Below the pieces are notes generated by a model that saw only the letters and a list, made by a program, of their open reading frames with translations, had not been told where the DNA came from and did not search any database. A program made the translations under genes and the position numbers. From contig NZ_FQYX01000004.1 of NCBI RefSeq assembly GCF_900141935.1, positions 8,668-72,667 of the forward strand: a stretch of DNA of 64,000 nt. The letters run 5' to 3'. Source of the DNA: Arenibacter nanhaiticus. GTDB taxonomy: Bacteria; Bacteroidota; Bacteroidia; Flavobacteriales; Flavobacteriaceae. Positions 25,774 through 34,716 of the stretch are shown here, one piece after another (the first letter of the stretch is position 1; each line of letters starts with the position of its first letter).

Positions 25774-28539
25774 ATGAGACATACTTATAAAATTTTTGGA
25801 ATGACCTGTAATGGCTGTAGAAGCCATGTCGAAGAAACGTTGAAACAGGTTTCAGGGGTTACGGAGGCATCGGTAGACTTGGCAAAGGCCGAGGCTACGA
25901 TACGCATGAGCGAGCATATCGCTTTGGAGAAATTCCAAGAAGCCTTGGCAAAGGAAGGTGACCGTTATAGTATTGCCATGCCGGGAGAGGAAAAGGTTCA
26001 GCAGCAGGAATCCAATAAGGAGCCCAAAGAAGGCGGAACAGCTACCTATAAAATTTTTGGGATGACCTGTAATGGCTGTAGAAGCCATGTCGAAGAAACG
26101 TTGAAACAGGTTTCAGGGGTTACGGAGGCATCGGTAGACTTGGCAAAGGCCGAGGCTACGATACGCATGAGCGAACATATCGCTTTGGAGAAATTCCAAG
26201 AAGCCTTGGCAAAAGAAGGTGACCGTTATAGTATTGCCATGCCCGGGGAAGAACATCCCCAACAGCATATGGCACCTAAAAAAAAACCAAAAGGTAGCGG
26301 TACGGGTACCTTTTATTGCCCTATGCATTGCGAAGGCGATAAAGTATATGACAAGGCGGGGGATTGCCCGGTCTGTGGAATGGATTTGGTAGAAGAAGTG
26401 AAAATGGATGCCTTTGGGGCTACCCAATATACCTGTCCTATGCATCCGGAAGTACTAAAGGACGAACCCGGGGATTGCCCTATCTGTGGTATGGATCTGG
26501 TGCCCGAAGAAGCCGATATATCTGCCGAAGAAAAGAATTATAAGAAGCTGCTCGGCAAGTTTTGGATCGCGGGAATCTTTACCCTGCCCATTTTTATAAT
26601 TGCCATGTCCGAAATGATACCGAACAACCCATTGTACGACATGCTCCCGATGACCTATTGGAACTGGATACAATTTGGGCTTTCTATCCCCGTAGTATTT
26701 TATGCTACCTGGATGTTTTTTGAACGTGCTTATCGTTCCCTAAAAACCTGGAACCTCAATATGTTTACCCTGATCGGTATCGGAGCAGGAGTGGCGTGGT
26801 TGTTCAGTGTTTTTGGATTGTTGTTTCCCGATTTTTTCCCTGCCCAGTTTAAGACGCATCACGGAACCGTGCACGTATATTTTGAAGCAGCGACCGTTAT
26901 CCTAACCTTGGTGTTGATGGGACAATTGTTGGAAGCACGGGCCCATAGTAAAACAAACAACGCCGTAAAGGAGCTGTTGAAACTGGCACCCAATAAAGCG
27001 GTACGAGTAGTCGATGGCAAGGAAGAAACCATCGCAATAGATAAAATTAAAATAGGAGATTTATTAAGGGTAAAACCGGGAGAAAAAATACCCGTGGACG
27101 GGGCCATCCGAGAAGGCAATACTTCTATAGACGAATCCATGATCACCGGGGAGCCCATTCCTGTAGATAAGGGGGAAGGCGATACCGTAAATTCGGGGAC
27201 CATTAATGGAAAGCAATCCTTTTTGATGGAAGCCCAAAAAGTAGGGTCCGATACCCTGCTGGCCCAGATCATCGATATGGTGAACAAAGCCAGTAGGAGT
27301 CAGGCACCCATACAAAAATTGGCCGATAAAATCTCTGGCTATTTTGTGCCCGTGGTGGTCGTCATAGCCTTGATCACTTTCGTAATATGGGCAAGTTTTG
27401 GTCCGGAACCGGCCTATGTGTACGCACTGGTCAACGCCATTGCCGTACTTATTATTGCATGTCCCTGTGCCCTAGGTTTGGCCACTCCTATGTCCGTTAT
27501 GGTGGGCGTTGGGAAAGGAGCACAGTCGGGAGTATTGATCAAGAATGCGGAGGCCTTGGAGAAGATGGATACCATAGATACCCTCATCATAGACAAAACA
27601 GGGACTATCACCGAAGGAAAGCCTTCTGTAGAACGAGTAGGGAGTGCCTCTTCCGAGTATACCCAAGCGCAAATACTACAATATATATACGCGCTCAACA
27701 ACCATAGCGAGCACCCTTTGGCAGAAGCAACCGTGGCCTATGCCAAAGAAAAAGAAAGTACCCTGTTAAAGGTATCCGATTTTAGGTCGGTAACCGGAAA
27801 AGGGGTCACCGGAACCGCAGAAGGGAAGTCACTGGCCTTGGGCAATAAAAAAATGATGGAAGAAGCGCAAGTAACTTTGTCCGACGAATTGCTGGAGGCG
27901 GTGACGATAGAGCAGAAAAAGGGGAAAACAGTGCCTTTCTTGGCCATAGATAATATAGGGGCAGGCTATGTGGTCATCAGTGATAAAATTAAGGAGGGCA
28001 GTAAAAAAGCCATTGAAGAACTGCAGTCACACGGGGTAGCGGTAATGATGCTAACCGGGGATAATTACGATACTGCCAGCGCAGTGGCCCAAAGCCTGAA
28101 TTTGGCCGATTTTAAAGCCGAAATGCTGCCCGAGGATAAACTAAATATAGTTGCCCAATTACAAAAAGACGGCAAAAAGGTAGCGATGGCCGGTGACGGT
28201 ATCAACGATGCCCCAGCTTTGGCAAAGGCCGATGTAGGAATCGCCATGGGAACCGGAACCGACGTAGCCATAGAAAGCGCCGCCATGACCCTGGTAAAAG
28301 GAGATTTACATGGCATAGTAAAGGCGCGGAATTTGAGTGTAAAAGTGATGAAGAATATAAAACAGAATTTATTCTTTGCCCTAATTTACAATAGTCTAGG
28401 CGTGCCTATTGCCGCGGGATTGCTGTTTCCGGTTTTTGGACTGTTATTGTCTCCCATGATCGCGGCACTGGCCATGAGCTTTAGCTCGGTATCGGTGATC
28501 GCCAATGCCCTAAGATTAAGAACAACCAATATTACGTAA
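25774..28539 (+). CDS. copA: Copper-translocating P1B-type ATPase with duplicated HMA and two HMBD domains
   Basis: 921 residues from the ATG at 25774. In order: two HMA domains at about residues 4-73 and 91-160, identical in protein and each with a TCNGC copper motif (Cys12/15 and Cys99/102); two heavy-metal-binding (YHS-like HMBD) modules, [19 protein letters not shown] at about 180-209 and [18 protein letters not shown] at about 218-246; then a P1B-ATPase core with TGEP, the CPC transport motif (Cys563-Pro-Cys565), DKTGT (Asp607) and GDGINDAP (about 806). It exports Cu+ from cytoplasm to periplasm. HMA1 and HMA2 are separated by exactly 87 codons. Confidence 0.96.
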   Translation: MRHTYKIFGMTCNGCRSHVEETLKQVSGVTEASVDLAKAEATIRMSEHIALEKFQEALAKEGDRYSIAMPGEEKVQQQESNKEPKEGGTATYKIFGMTCNGCRSHVEETLKQVSGVTEASVDLAKAEATIRMSEHIALEKFQEALAKEGDRYSIAMPGEEHPQQHMAPKKKPKGSGTGTFYCPMHCEGDKVYDKAGDCPVCGMDLVEEVKMDAFGATQYTCPMHPEVLKDEPGDCPICGMDLVPEEADISAEEKNYKKLLGKFWIAGIFTLPIFIIAMSEMIPNNPLYDMLPMTYWNWIQFGLSIPVVFYATWMFFERAYRSLKTWNLNMFTLIGIGAGVAWLFSVFGLLFPDFFPAQFKTHHGTVHVYFEAATVILTLVLMGQLLEARAHSKTNNAVKELLKLAPNKAVRVVDGKEETIAIDKIKIGDLLRVKPGEKIPVDGAIREGNTSIDESMITGEPIPVDKGEGDTVNSGTINGKQSFLMEAQKVGSDTLLAQIIDMVNKASRSQAPIQKLADKISGYFVPVVVVIALITFVIWASFGPEPAYVYALVNAIAVLIIACPCALGLATPMSVMVGVGKGAQSGVLIKNAEALEKMDTIDTLIIDKTGTITEGKPSVERVGSASSEYTQAQILQYIYALNNHSEHPLAEATVAYAKEKESTLLKVSDFRSVTGKGVTGTAEGKSLALGNKKMMEEAQVTLSDELLEAVTIEQKKGKTVPFLAIDNIGAGYVVISDKIKEGSKKAIEELQSHGVAVMMLTGDNYDTASAVAQSLNLADFKAEMLPEDKLNIVAQLQKDGKKVAMAGDGINDAPALAKADVGIAMGTGTDVAIESAAMTLVKGDLHGIVKARNLSVKVMKNIKQNLFFALIYNSLGVPIAAGLLFPVFGLLLSPMIAALAMSFSSVSVIANALRLRTTNIT
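25783..26253 (+). repeat. In-frame tandem duplication of the HMA domain
   Basis: Two 210-bp units at 25783-25992 and 26044-26253, offset by 261 bases, code for the same 70 residues. By eye they differ at about seven positions, all silent, and are joined by a 17-residue linker ([11 protein letters not shown] and following). Confidence 0.9.
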
Positions 28540-28545
28540 TTATAA

Positions 28546-29127
28546 ATGAAGAAAATACTTTGTATTTCCCTATTGTCCCTAGGAGTATTGAATTGTAAAA
28601 ATGCGAAGGAACCCAAGGCAGAGGGCCATCAGCACCCAGCGCCAAAAGAAGTGGCCGGTACGGCAAATAAAGTACTAAGTCCACACACTTCGGTAATGGC
28701 CATGATAGGCGATGCCCATATGCATATCGATTACTCTTCCCCAGGCGTACGAGATCGGATCATTTTTGGGGGATTACTGCCTTTTAATGCCGTATGGCAG
28801 GCAGGAGCCCATATGGCCACCTGGATAGAGTCCGATAAAGACCTGAGCATAGCAGGACAAGTGCTGCCCGCAGGGAAATATGGTTTTTTTGTGATACCCA
28901 CAAAATCCGAATGGACCCTGATTTTCAATTCCAATTGGAATCAGCATGGGAAAGACGATTATAAGGAATCGGAAGATGTGCTGCGTTTTCAGGTGACCCC
29001 AAAAACCTTGGATACGACGAAGGAGCACTTGGAATATTCCATAATAAAGAAGAACGATAGCGAAGGGGAAATTTCTCTGGCTTGGGAAAAGATAGCCGTA
29101 AGCTTTCCTTTTAAGGTATCTAATTAA
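28546..29127 (+). CDS. DUF2911 lipoprotein
   Basis: A 193-residue protein with a lipobox at Cys17 (LGVLNC). The rest fits DUF2911: HTSVMAMIGDAHMHIDYSSPGVRDRIIFGGLLPFNAVWQAGAHMATWIE, the GQVLPAGKYGFFVIPTKSEWTLIFN block and a closing EYSIIKKNDSEGEISLAWEKIAVSFPF. DUF2911 proteins are periplasmic and common in Bacteroidota, with unknown activity. The gene starts 6 bases after the copper ATPase stop, so it belongs to the same transcript. The His-rich stretch GHQHPAP near the N-terminus may bind metal. Confidence 0.88.
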   Translation: MKKILCISLLSLGVLNCKNAKEPKAEGHQHPAPKEVAGTANKVLSPHTSVMAMIGDAHMHIDYSSPGVRDRIIFGGLLPFNAVWQAGAHMATWIESDKDLSIAGQVLPAGKYGFFVIPTKSEWTLIFNSNWNQHGKDDYKESEDVLRFQVTPKTLDTTKEHLEYSIIKKNDSEGEISLAWEKIAVSFPFKVSN

Positions 29128-29236
29128 GGGGGCAAATGCTATCACTGCTTTTATATAAAAAAAGACCCTGATATCGATAGCCATTGTTGAGCTTTGAACT
29201 AAGTAGGTCGGAAATAAATGAAACAATAAGAATAAG

Positions 29237-30982
29237 ATGAAAAAGTACATACTATATGTCGGGATATTACTAGCAGGTCTCCTAATGGGATGGCTGCTAT
29301 TTGGAGAAAGTGCCAGCAAGGGAGATCAGCACGATCCTTCCGGGGAAGTGGCCGAGAGTCAGCTATGGACCTGTTCCATGCACCCTCAGATTATGCAGCC
29401 CGAAGCTGGGGACTGCCCCATTTGTGGAATGGACCTTATTCCTGCGGAGTCCGGAGCGGACGGTTTGGCTGCCGATCAGTTTAAAATGACCAAAAATGCC
29501 ATGGCCCTGGCCAATGTGCAGACGGCTATAGTGGGCGCTGGAGAAGCTGGTGAAAACAAGCTGAAACTATCAGGGAAAATTAAAGAAAATGAAGAGGCCA
29601 ATGCAGTACAAGCTTCTTACTTTGAAGGTAGGGTAGAAAAATTAGGGGTTAGTTTTACGGGAGAAACCGTAAAAAAAGGACAACTATTGGCCACTATCTA
29701 TGCCCCTGCCTTAGTAGCGGCGCAACAAGAACTTATAACGGCGGCAAGCTTAAAAGCAACACAGCCCGCGCTGTACAAGGCCGTGCGAAATAAATTAAAG
29801 CTGTGGAAACTAAGCGAAGGGCAAATCGACCAAATAGAAACTTCGGGAAAAGTGAGAGAGAACTTTCCGATCTATGCCACTGTTGCCGGAACGGTTTCCG
29901 AAAAAATGGTGCAAGAAGGCGACTATGTTAAGCAGGGGCAACCCCTATTTAAAATAGCCGATCTAAACTCGGTTTGGGCCGTATTCGACGCCTATGAAAA
30001 TCAAATACCATCCCTAAAAGTCGGACAAACAGTAAAGATCACTGCCAAGGCTTATCCAAATAAGGAATTTGAGGCGAAGATCTCATTCATCGACCCAAGG
30101 TTGAATACCAGTACCAGAACACTAATGGTACGGGCAACATTACAAAACAAGGATGCTACTTTTAAACCGGGAATGTTCGTAGAAGGGAATATCGATATAT
30201 TGGGCAAACAAAATGATGAGGTAGTTGTTATTCCAGAAAGTGCCGTCTTATGGACCGGAAAACGCTCTTTGGTATATATAAAGGAAAGTGGCGATGAGCC
30301 TATCTTTCAACTGAGGGAAGTAAGCCTAGGAACACTAGGCAGTGGTCGCTATACGGTGTTCAGCGGTTTGGAAAATGGGGAAGAAATTGTCGTTAATGGA
30401 GCCTTTACCGTAGACGCGGCGGCCCAATTAATGGGAAAGAAATCTATGATGAATCAAAGCGGTGGAAAAACGATGACTGGGCACGAAGGACATCATCCGG
30501 GCAGTATGGGCCAAGAAACCGCAACCGAGCTAAAAATAGAGTGGTCGGCTACTTTTGAGGCCGAGTTCAAGAAGGTAATCACCGCCTACTTCGAAATGAA
30601 GGATGCCTTGGTTGCCAGTGATGGCGCCTTGGCAAGTGCAGCAGCAAAGAACAGTTTAGCCCCCCTAAAGAAACTGGCGAAGGACAAGGGACTCGATGAA
30701 AGCGCCAAGGAATACATGGCGAAATTGGAACAACAGTATTTGACCATTTCCCAAACGGGGGATCTGGAAAAACAACGAGCGGAATTTGTAACCCTCTCAG
30801 ACAACATGATCACCATCGGCGCCAACCTTAAGGAAATATCCGCGCCCATATATATTCAACATTGCCCTATGGCCAATATCAATAAAGGTGCCTATTGGTT
30901 GAGTATGGAAAAAGAGGTTAAAAACCCGTATTACGGCGACAGCATGTTACGCTGTGGTAGCGTGGTCGATTCTATAAAGTAA
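29237..30982 (+). CDS. cusB: CusB-type periplasmic adaptor with HMBD and DUF3347 domains
   Basis: A 581-residue protein anchored by an N-terminal membrane segment (residues 5-22). Residues 44-69 are an HMBD copper module ([17 protein letters not shown]). Residues about 90-405 are the RND adaptor core: YFEGRVEKLGVSFTGETVKKGQLL, a helical hairpin (LVAAQQELITAASLK), VQEGDYVKQGQPLFKIADLNSVWAVFDAYENQIPSLKVGQTV and VVVIPESAVLWTGKRSLVYI. Residues about 430-580 are DUF3347, ending in the CPMANINKGAYWLS..NPYYGDSMLRCG signature. The adaptor links the CusA-type pump to the TolC-type channel; the added modules capture periplasmic copper. It is the last gene of the island and is followed by a long hairpin terminator. 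Confidence 0.92.
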   Translation: MKKYILYVGILLAGLLMGWLLFGESASKGDQHDPSGEVAESQLWTCSMHPQIMQPEAGDCPICGMDLIPAESGADGLAADQFKMTKNAMALANVQTAIVGAGEAGENKLKLSGKIKENEEANAVQASYFEGRVEKLGVSFTGETVKKGQLLATIYAPALVAAQQELITAASLKATQPALYKAVRNKLKLWKLSEGQIDQIETSGKVRENFPIYATVAGTVSEKMVQEGDYVKQGQPLFKIADLNSVWAVFDAYENQIPSLKVGQTVKITAKAYPNKEFEAKISFIDPRLNTSTRTLMVRATLQNKDATFKPGMFVEGNIDILGKQNDEVVVIPESAVLWTGKRSLVYIKESGDEPIFQLREVSLGTLGSGRYTVFSGLENGEEIVVNGAFTVDAAAQLMGKKSMMNQSGGKTMTGHEGHHPGSMGQETATELKIEWSATFEAEFKKVITAYFEMKDALVASDGALASAAAKNSLAPLKKLAKDKGLDESAKEYMAKLEQQYLTISQTGDLEKQRAEFVTLSDNMITIGANLKEISAPIYIQHCPMANINKGAYWLSMEKEVKNPYYGDSMLRCGSVVDSIK

Positions 30983-31006
30983 TAGCTATTTGATAGAACC
31001 TTAATG

Positions 31007-31062
31007 ATGGTTCATGGTGATTTTCGCTTCGAATAAGTGAAAATTGCTATGAACCATTTTTA
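31007..31062 (+). terminator. Long hairpin terminator ending the copper island
   Basis: A stem of about 23 bp with a few mismatches and the loop CGAAT runs from 31007 to 31057 (ATGGTTCAT arms), followed by TTTTTATT. It lies 24 bases past the CusB stop and before the next transcription unit. Confidence 0.75.
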
Positions 31063-31225
31063 TTAGCACAACAACTAACATTATCTTAACATACCTCCTT
31101 ATTTTCTAAACTTTTCGTAACAATCTGATAACCCCAAATAAATCCCTTAAAATAAAAAACAAAGGAGATTTGCAGTCAATACTTCACCTTGTTCTAGCAA
31201 GGAGCAAATTAAATTAAGGAAATAG

Positions 31226-32533
31226 TTGAAAGCAGGGAAAAAAGATATCAGGTTTTTGTTATATGGGGCATTTGCTTCCTTTGGAACATATTTTTGTATG
31301 TATGCCTTTCGAAAGCCCTTTACTGTGGCTACTTATGAGGATTTTTCTTTTATGGGGATCGATTACAAAATTATCCTGATCATTGCCCAGGTAATCGGGT
31401 ATATGCTTTCCAAGTTCATTGGCATAAAGGTAATTTCGGAGCTTAAACCTCAAAACCGCATCTATTATTTAATAGGAATGATCTTTTTAGCAGAGGTCAG
31501 TCTCCTTCTCTTTGGCATAACCCCAATGCCCTATAATGTTATTTTTATGTTTCTAAACGGGCTGCCATTGGGGATTGTTTGGGGTATTGTTTTTTCATAT
31601 TTGGAAGGCCGCAAGTTTACCGAAGTCCTTGGCGTGGCCCTATGTTCTAGTTTTATTGTTTCTAGTGGCGTAGTAAAATCGGCTGGACTTTTGGTGATGG
31701 AAAAGTGGCAGGTGTCCGAGTTTTGGATGCCGGCGGTTACCGGTGCGGTTTTTATTGTTCCTTTTGTATTTTTTGCCTGGTTGCTCAATAGGATGCCACC
31801 ACCTACGGCAGAAGATGAACAGCTAAAAACAGCACGGAAACCTATGACTGCAAAAGATCGTAAAAAAGTGTTTGCAGCTTTCTTTTTTCCGATAGTGATT
31901 TTGGTTTTCTTCTATACCTTTTTAACCGCTTTGCGAGATTTTAGGGATAATTTTACCAGAGAAATATGGGATTCCCTAGGCTTTGAAGGGAACGCCGCCA
32001 TCTATACCTTTTCAGAAATACCTATCGCTGTTTTAGTATTGGTGATCATCGGTGTCATCGGACTTTTAAAAAGCAATTATAAAGCTTTTGTCTCTTATCA
32101 TTATTTGTTGCTTTTTGGTACCGTGGGTATTGGGGTAACAACCTTGCTTTTTCAAGGGGGAGTTATTTCTCCGGTGGTTTGGATGATGAGCGTGGGTTTT
32201 GGGCTTTATATTTGTTATGTGCCCTTTAACTGCATTTTTTTTGATAGGATGATCGCAACCTTTAAAATAAACGGCAATGCCGGATACCTGATTTACATTG
32301 CCGATGCCTTTGGGTATTTGGGAAGTATGGCCGTACTCCTTTATAAGAATTTTGGACAGAGCAATATTTCATGGCTTAACTTTTTTATAGGAAGCTCCTA
32401 TATGATTGCTGTTTTAGGAGGTGTAATTGCCGTGATATCCTTGCTGTACTTTAAAAGAAAATATAGAAAAGAAAATAGTTTAAAAATTAGCAGGGAAACA
32501 TCACATCCCGAAATGCAACTGATAGAATTATGA
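31226..32533 (+). CDS. DUF5690 inner-membrane transporter-like protein
   Basis: A 435-residue membrane protein with about 12 hydrophobic segments. The opening KAGKKDIRFLLYGAFASFGTYFCMYAFRKPF and GLPLGIVWGIVFSYLEGRK are typical of DUF5690, a family found in Bacteroidota that resembles the major facilitator superfamily. The start codon appears to be TTG at 31226, with AAGGA five bases ahead. It overlaps the FAD oxidase gene by 4 bases (ATGA), and the two lie with the phosphonatase-like gene in one unit. It probably carries a phosphorus compound, such as a phosphonate, across the inner membrane; that is inferred from context. Confidence 0.82.
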   Translation: MKAGKKDIRFLLYGAFASFGTYFCMYAFRKPFTVATYEDFSFMGIDYKIILIIAQVIGYMLSKFIGIKVISELKPQNRIYYLIGMIFLAEVSLLLFGITPMPYNVIFMFLNGLPLGIVWGIVFSYLEGRKFTEVLGVALCSSFIVSSGVVKSAGLLVMEKWQVSEFWMPAVTGAVFIVPFVFFAWLLNRMPPPTAEDEQLKTARKPMTAKDRKKVFAAFFFPIVILVFFYTFLTALRDFRDNFTREIWDSLGFEGNAAIYTFSEIPIAVLVLVIIGVIGLLKSNYKAFVSYHYLLLFGTVGIGVTTLLFQGGVISPVVWMMSVGFGLYICYVPFNCIFFDRMIATFKINGNAGYLIYIADAFGYLGSMAVLLYKNFGQSNISWLNFFIGSSYMIAVLGGVIAVISLLYFKRKYRKENSLKISRETSHPEMQLIEL

Positions 32534-33699
32534 AGAAAAAATATGACCTTGTAGTCGTTGGTGGAGGTGTTTTGGGCACTTTTCATGCATATGCCGCGAT
32601 GGATTTGGGACTGAAAGTGGCCTTGATCGAAAAAAACAATGCCCCTCAGGGAGCCACAGTACGCAATTTTGGACAGGTGGTGCCTTCCGGAATGGACTCT
32701 AAGTGGCAGGCCTATGGAAGGGAGAGTTTGCGGATATATAAGGAAATACAATCAAAATTTGATATTTCTGTGCGTCAACAAGGGTCTGTGTATTTAGCCT
32801 CTAACGAAGAGGAAGTGCAATTGCTCGAAGAATTGGCGGCAATCAACAAACAGAATGATTATAGCTCCCAGCTATTGACAAAAAGCCAATGCCTTGATAA
32901 ATATGATGGCCTGCGTAGCGATTATGTAAAAGGCGGACTTTTTTTTCCGGAGGAAGTAATCGTAGAACCAAGGGTCATGATCAATAAACTGCATGCTTAT
33001 ATGAAAGGCGAGGGGCTCGACCTGTTTTTCAATAAAAAAATAACGCAGTGCGAACCTTTGGCCGATGAGGTGTTGCTGATTACCGCTATGGGGGAAACTT
33101 TTAAAGCTGCCAAGGTAATGATTTGCAATGGGAGCGATTTTGAGACCCTGTATCCCAAAACTTTTCAGGAAAGCGATCTAGTAGTGTCTAAACTACAGAT
33201 GATGAGTACCAAACCCCAACAAAACTATAGATTGCAAGGCTCTGTCTTAACCGGACTATCTATTAGGCGCTATGAGGCTTTTGAAGAATGTGCTTCCTAT
33301 AAAGCTATAAAGGCCAAAGAAAGCCCAGATTCTCTCGAAAAAAAATGGGGCGTCCATATTTTGTTCAAACAAGCTTGCGACGGTTCGGTTATTCTTGGCG
33401 ATTCTCACGAATATGCTTCCGCAAAGGAAAAGGATCTTTTAGGATTTGATTTAAATATGGATATCGATAATTTTATCATCGAGGAATCTAAAAAAATAAT
33501 GGACCTGCCCAATTATGACATACAACATCGTTGGTTCGGGATGTATTCGCAATGTAAAACCACCGATATTTATCAGAAGAATATGGATGATAATATTCAT
33601 ATCGTTACAGGTATAGGAGGAAAGGGAATGACGGGAAGCGCTGGGTTTTCCAAGGAAAATATTACGAAACTTTATAATAAAGAAGAATGCACACTATAG
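32530..33699 (+). CDS. TIGR03364-type FAD-dependent oxidoreductase (proposed aminophosphonate oxidase)
   Basis: A 389-residue protein of the D-amino-acid oxidase/glycine oxidase fold. FAD binding: DLVVVGGGVLGTFHAYAAMDLGLKVALIEKNN with the GxGxxG loop and acidic Glu. The group-specific VRNFGQVVPSGM follows. Near the C-terminus HIVTGIGGKGMTGSAGF closes the FAD site. The TIGR03364 family is known to occur next to phosphonatase-like hydrolases and is thought to oxidise 2-aminoethylphosphonate or N-substituted forms to phosphonoacetaldehyde, releasing ammonia and peroxide. That fits here exactly, because the next gene (13-base overlap) encodes such a hydrolase. The substrate is inferred. Confidence 0.85.
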   Translation: MKKKYDLVVVGGGVLGTFHAYAAMDLGLKVALIEKNNAPQGATVRNFGQVVPSGMDSKWQAYGRESLRIYKEIQSKFDISVRQQGSVYLASNEEEVQLLEELAAINKQNDYSSQLLTKSQCLDKYDGLRSDYVKGGLFFPEEVIVEPRVMINKLHAYMKGEGLDLFFNKKITQCEPLADEVLLITAMGETFKAAKVMICNGSDFETLYPKTFQESDLVVSKLQMMSTKPQQNYRLQGSVLTGLSIRRYEAFEECASYKAIKAKESPDSLEKKWGVHILFKQACDGSVILGDSHEYASAKEKDLLGFDLNMDIDNFIIEESKKIMDLPNYDIQHRWFGMYSQCKTTDIYQKNMDDNIHIVTGIGGKGMTGSAGFSKENITKLYNKEECTL

Positions 33700-34373
33700 A
33701 ATTAGCCGTATTTGATATGGCAGGGACCACGGTCGATGAAGATAACGTGGTGTACAAAACCTTGCAAAAGGCAATCAATAAAAAAGGCTTAGACTTAAGT
33801 CTGGACTTTGTTTTGGAACACGGGGCGGGAAAAGAAAAGCACCAAGCTATAAAAGACATATTAAAGGCCAACGATACTGCTGATGAAGGGTATACTACCT
33901 CAGAAATTTTCGAGGACTTTAAAGAATTGTTAAAACAGGCTTACCAAGCATTGGAGGTTAGTACCTATGATGGGGTGCCAGAACTGTTGGAAAGCCTAAA
34001 AAAGGCAAATATTAAAGTTGCTTTAAACACGGGCTATGATAAAAATACGGCCCAATTGTTATTAGACAAAATGGGATGGAGCCAAGGGAATCAATACGAT
34101 GCCCTTATTACGGCCGATGATGTAAAATTGGGCAGGCCCAATCCAGACATGATCGAAGCAGCCATGAACTTGTTGCAGGTGACCGATGCTCAAAAAGTAC
34201 TAAAGGCCGGAGATTCAATAATCGATATTCAAGAAGGTAAAAATGCCCACTGCGGGATGACCGTCGGAGTTACGTCAGGAGCCCATAATAAAGAGCAGTT
34301 ATTATCGGCCAAACCAACCTACGTCCTAGACTCGTTAGGCGAATTAAAAGACATTCTTTTAAAGGAAGCTTAG
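33687..34373 (+). CDS. Phosphonatase-like HAD hydrolase (TIGR03351 type)
   Basis: A 228-residue HAD-superfamily protein. Motif I is FDMAGTTVDED (nucleophile Asp10), in the form AGTTVD shared with phosphonoacetaldehyde hydrolase; motif II is ALNTGYDK; the later acidic motif is KAGDSIIDIQEG. In the cap domain, EHGAGKEKHQAI places Lys49 and His52 where Bacillus cereus PhnX has the Schiff-base Lys53 and His56, so imine chemistry on phosphonoacetaldehyde is possible. The product would be phosphate and acetaldehyde. The gene overlaps the FAD oxidase, and a strong terminator follows. Family members with other substrates are known, so the activity remains to be proved. Confidence 0.85.
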   Translation: MHTIELAVFDMAGTTVDEDNVVYKTLQKAINKKGLDLSLDFVLEHGAGKEKHQAIKDILKANDTADEGYTTSEIFEDFKELLKQAYQALEVSTYDGVPELLESLKKANIKVALNTGYDKNTAQLLLDKMGWSQGNQYDALITADDVKLGRPNPDMIEAAMNLLQVTDAQKVLKAGDSIIDIQEGKNAHCGMTVGVTSGAHNKEQLLSAKPTYVLDSLGELKDILLKEA

Positions 34374-34398
34374 GTAAAAAGTTAATGCAATTCACGAA

Positions 34399-34438
34399 AA
34401 CGGACATTGATCGGTAAGATCAATGTCCGTTTTTTTTA
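34399..34438 (+). terminator. Intrinsic terminator after the phosphonatase-like gene
   Basis: A perfect 14-bp stem (AACGGACATTGATC with loop GGTAA) at 34399-34431 followed by seven further T. It lies 25 bases past the stop codon and separates the oxidase-hydrolase unit from the SusC/SusD unit. The rest of the gap up to 34716 has no supported gene. Confidence 0.85.
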
Positions 34439-34716
34439 TGTCTGACCTTCCAAGACAAGAAAGGATGGTGTTTTGCATATTCAACATCAAAAAGAACCCT
34501 CCCTCCGCTATTGCCTTCAAGGCCATAAAAGTTCAATTTATAGTATGCAGTATCAGGCCTATTCATAGGAATACCTTCGGCACTTCCTTGCTAACCTTAA
34601 CCTAACAAACCTAGCAGTATCATTACAATCTCTTAATATAAAGGAAGAGCTTGGTTAATGTTGTCAAGGCATATTTGCAGCACCTTAACAAACAACTAAC
34701 AAAATCTTTCAAAAAC

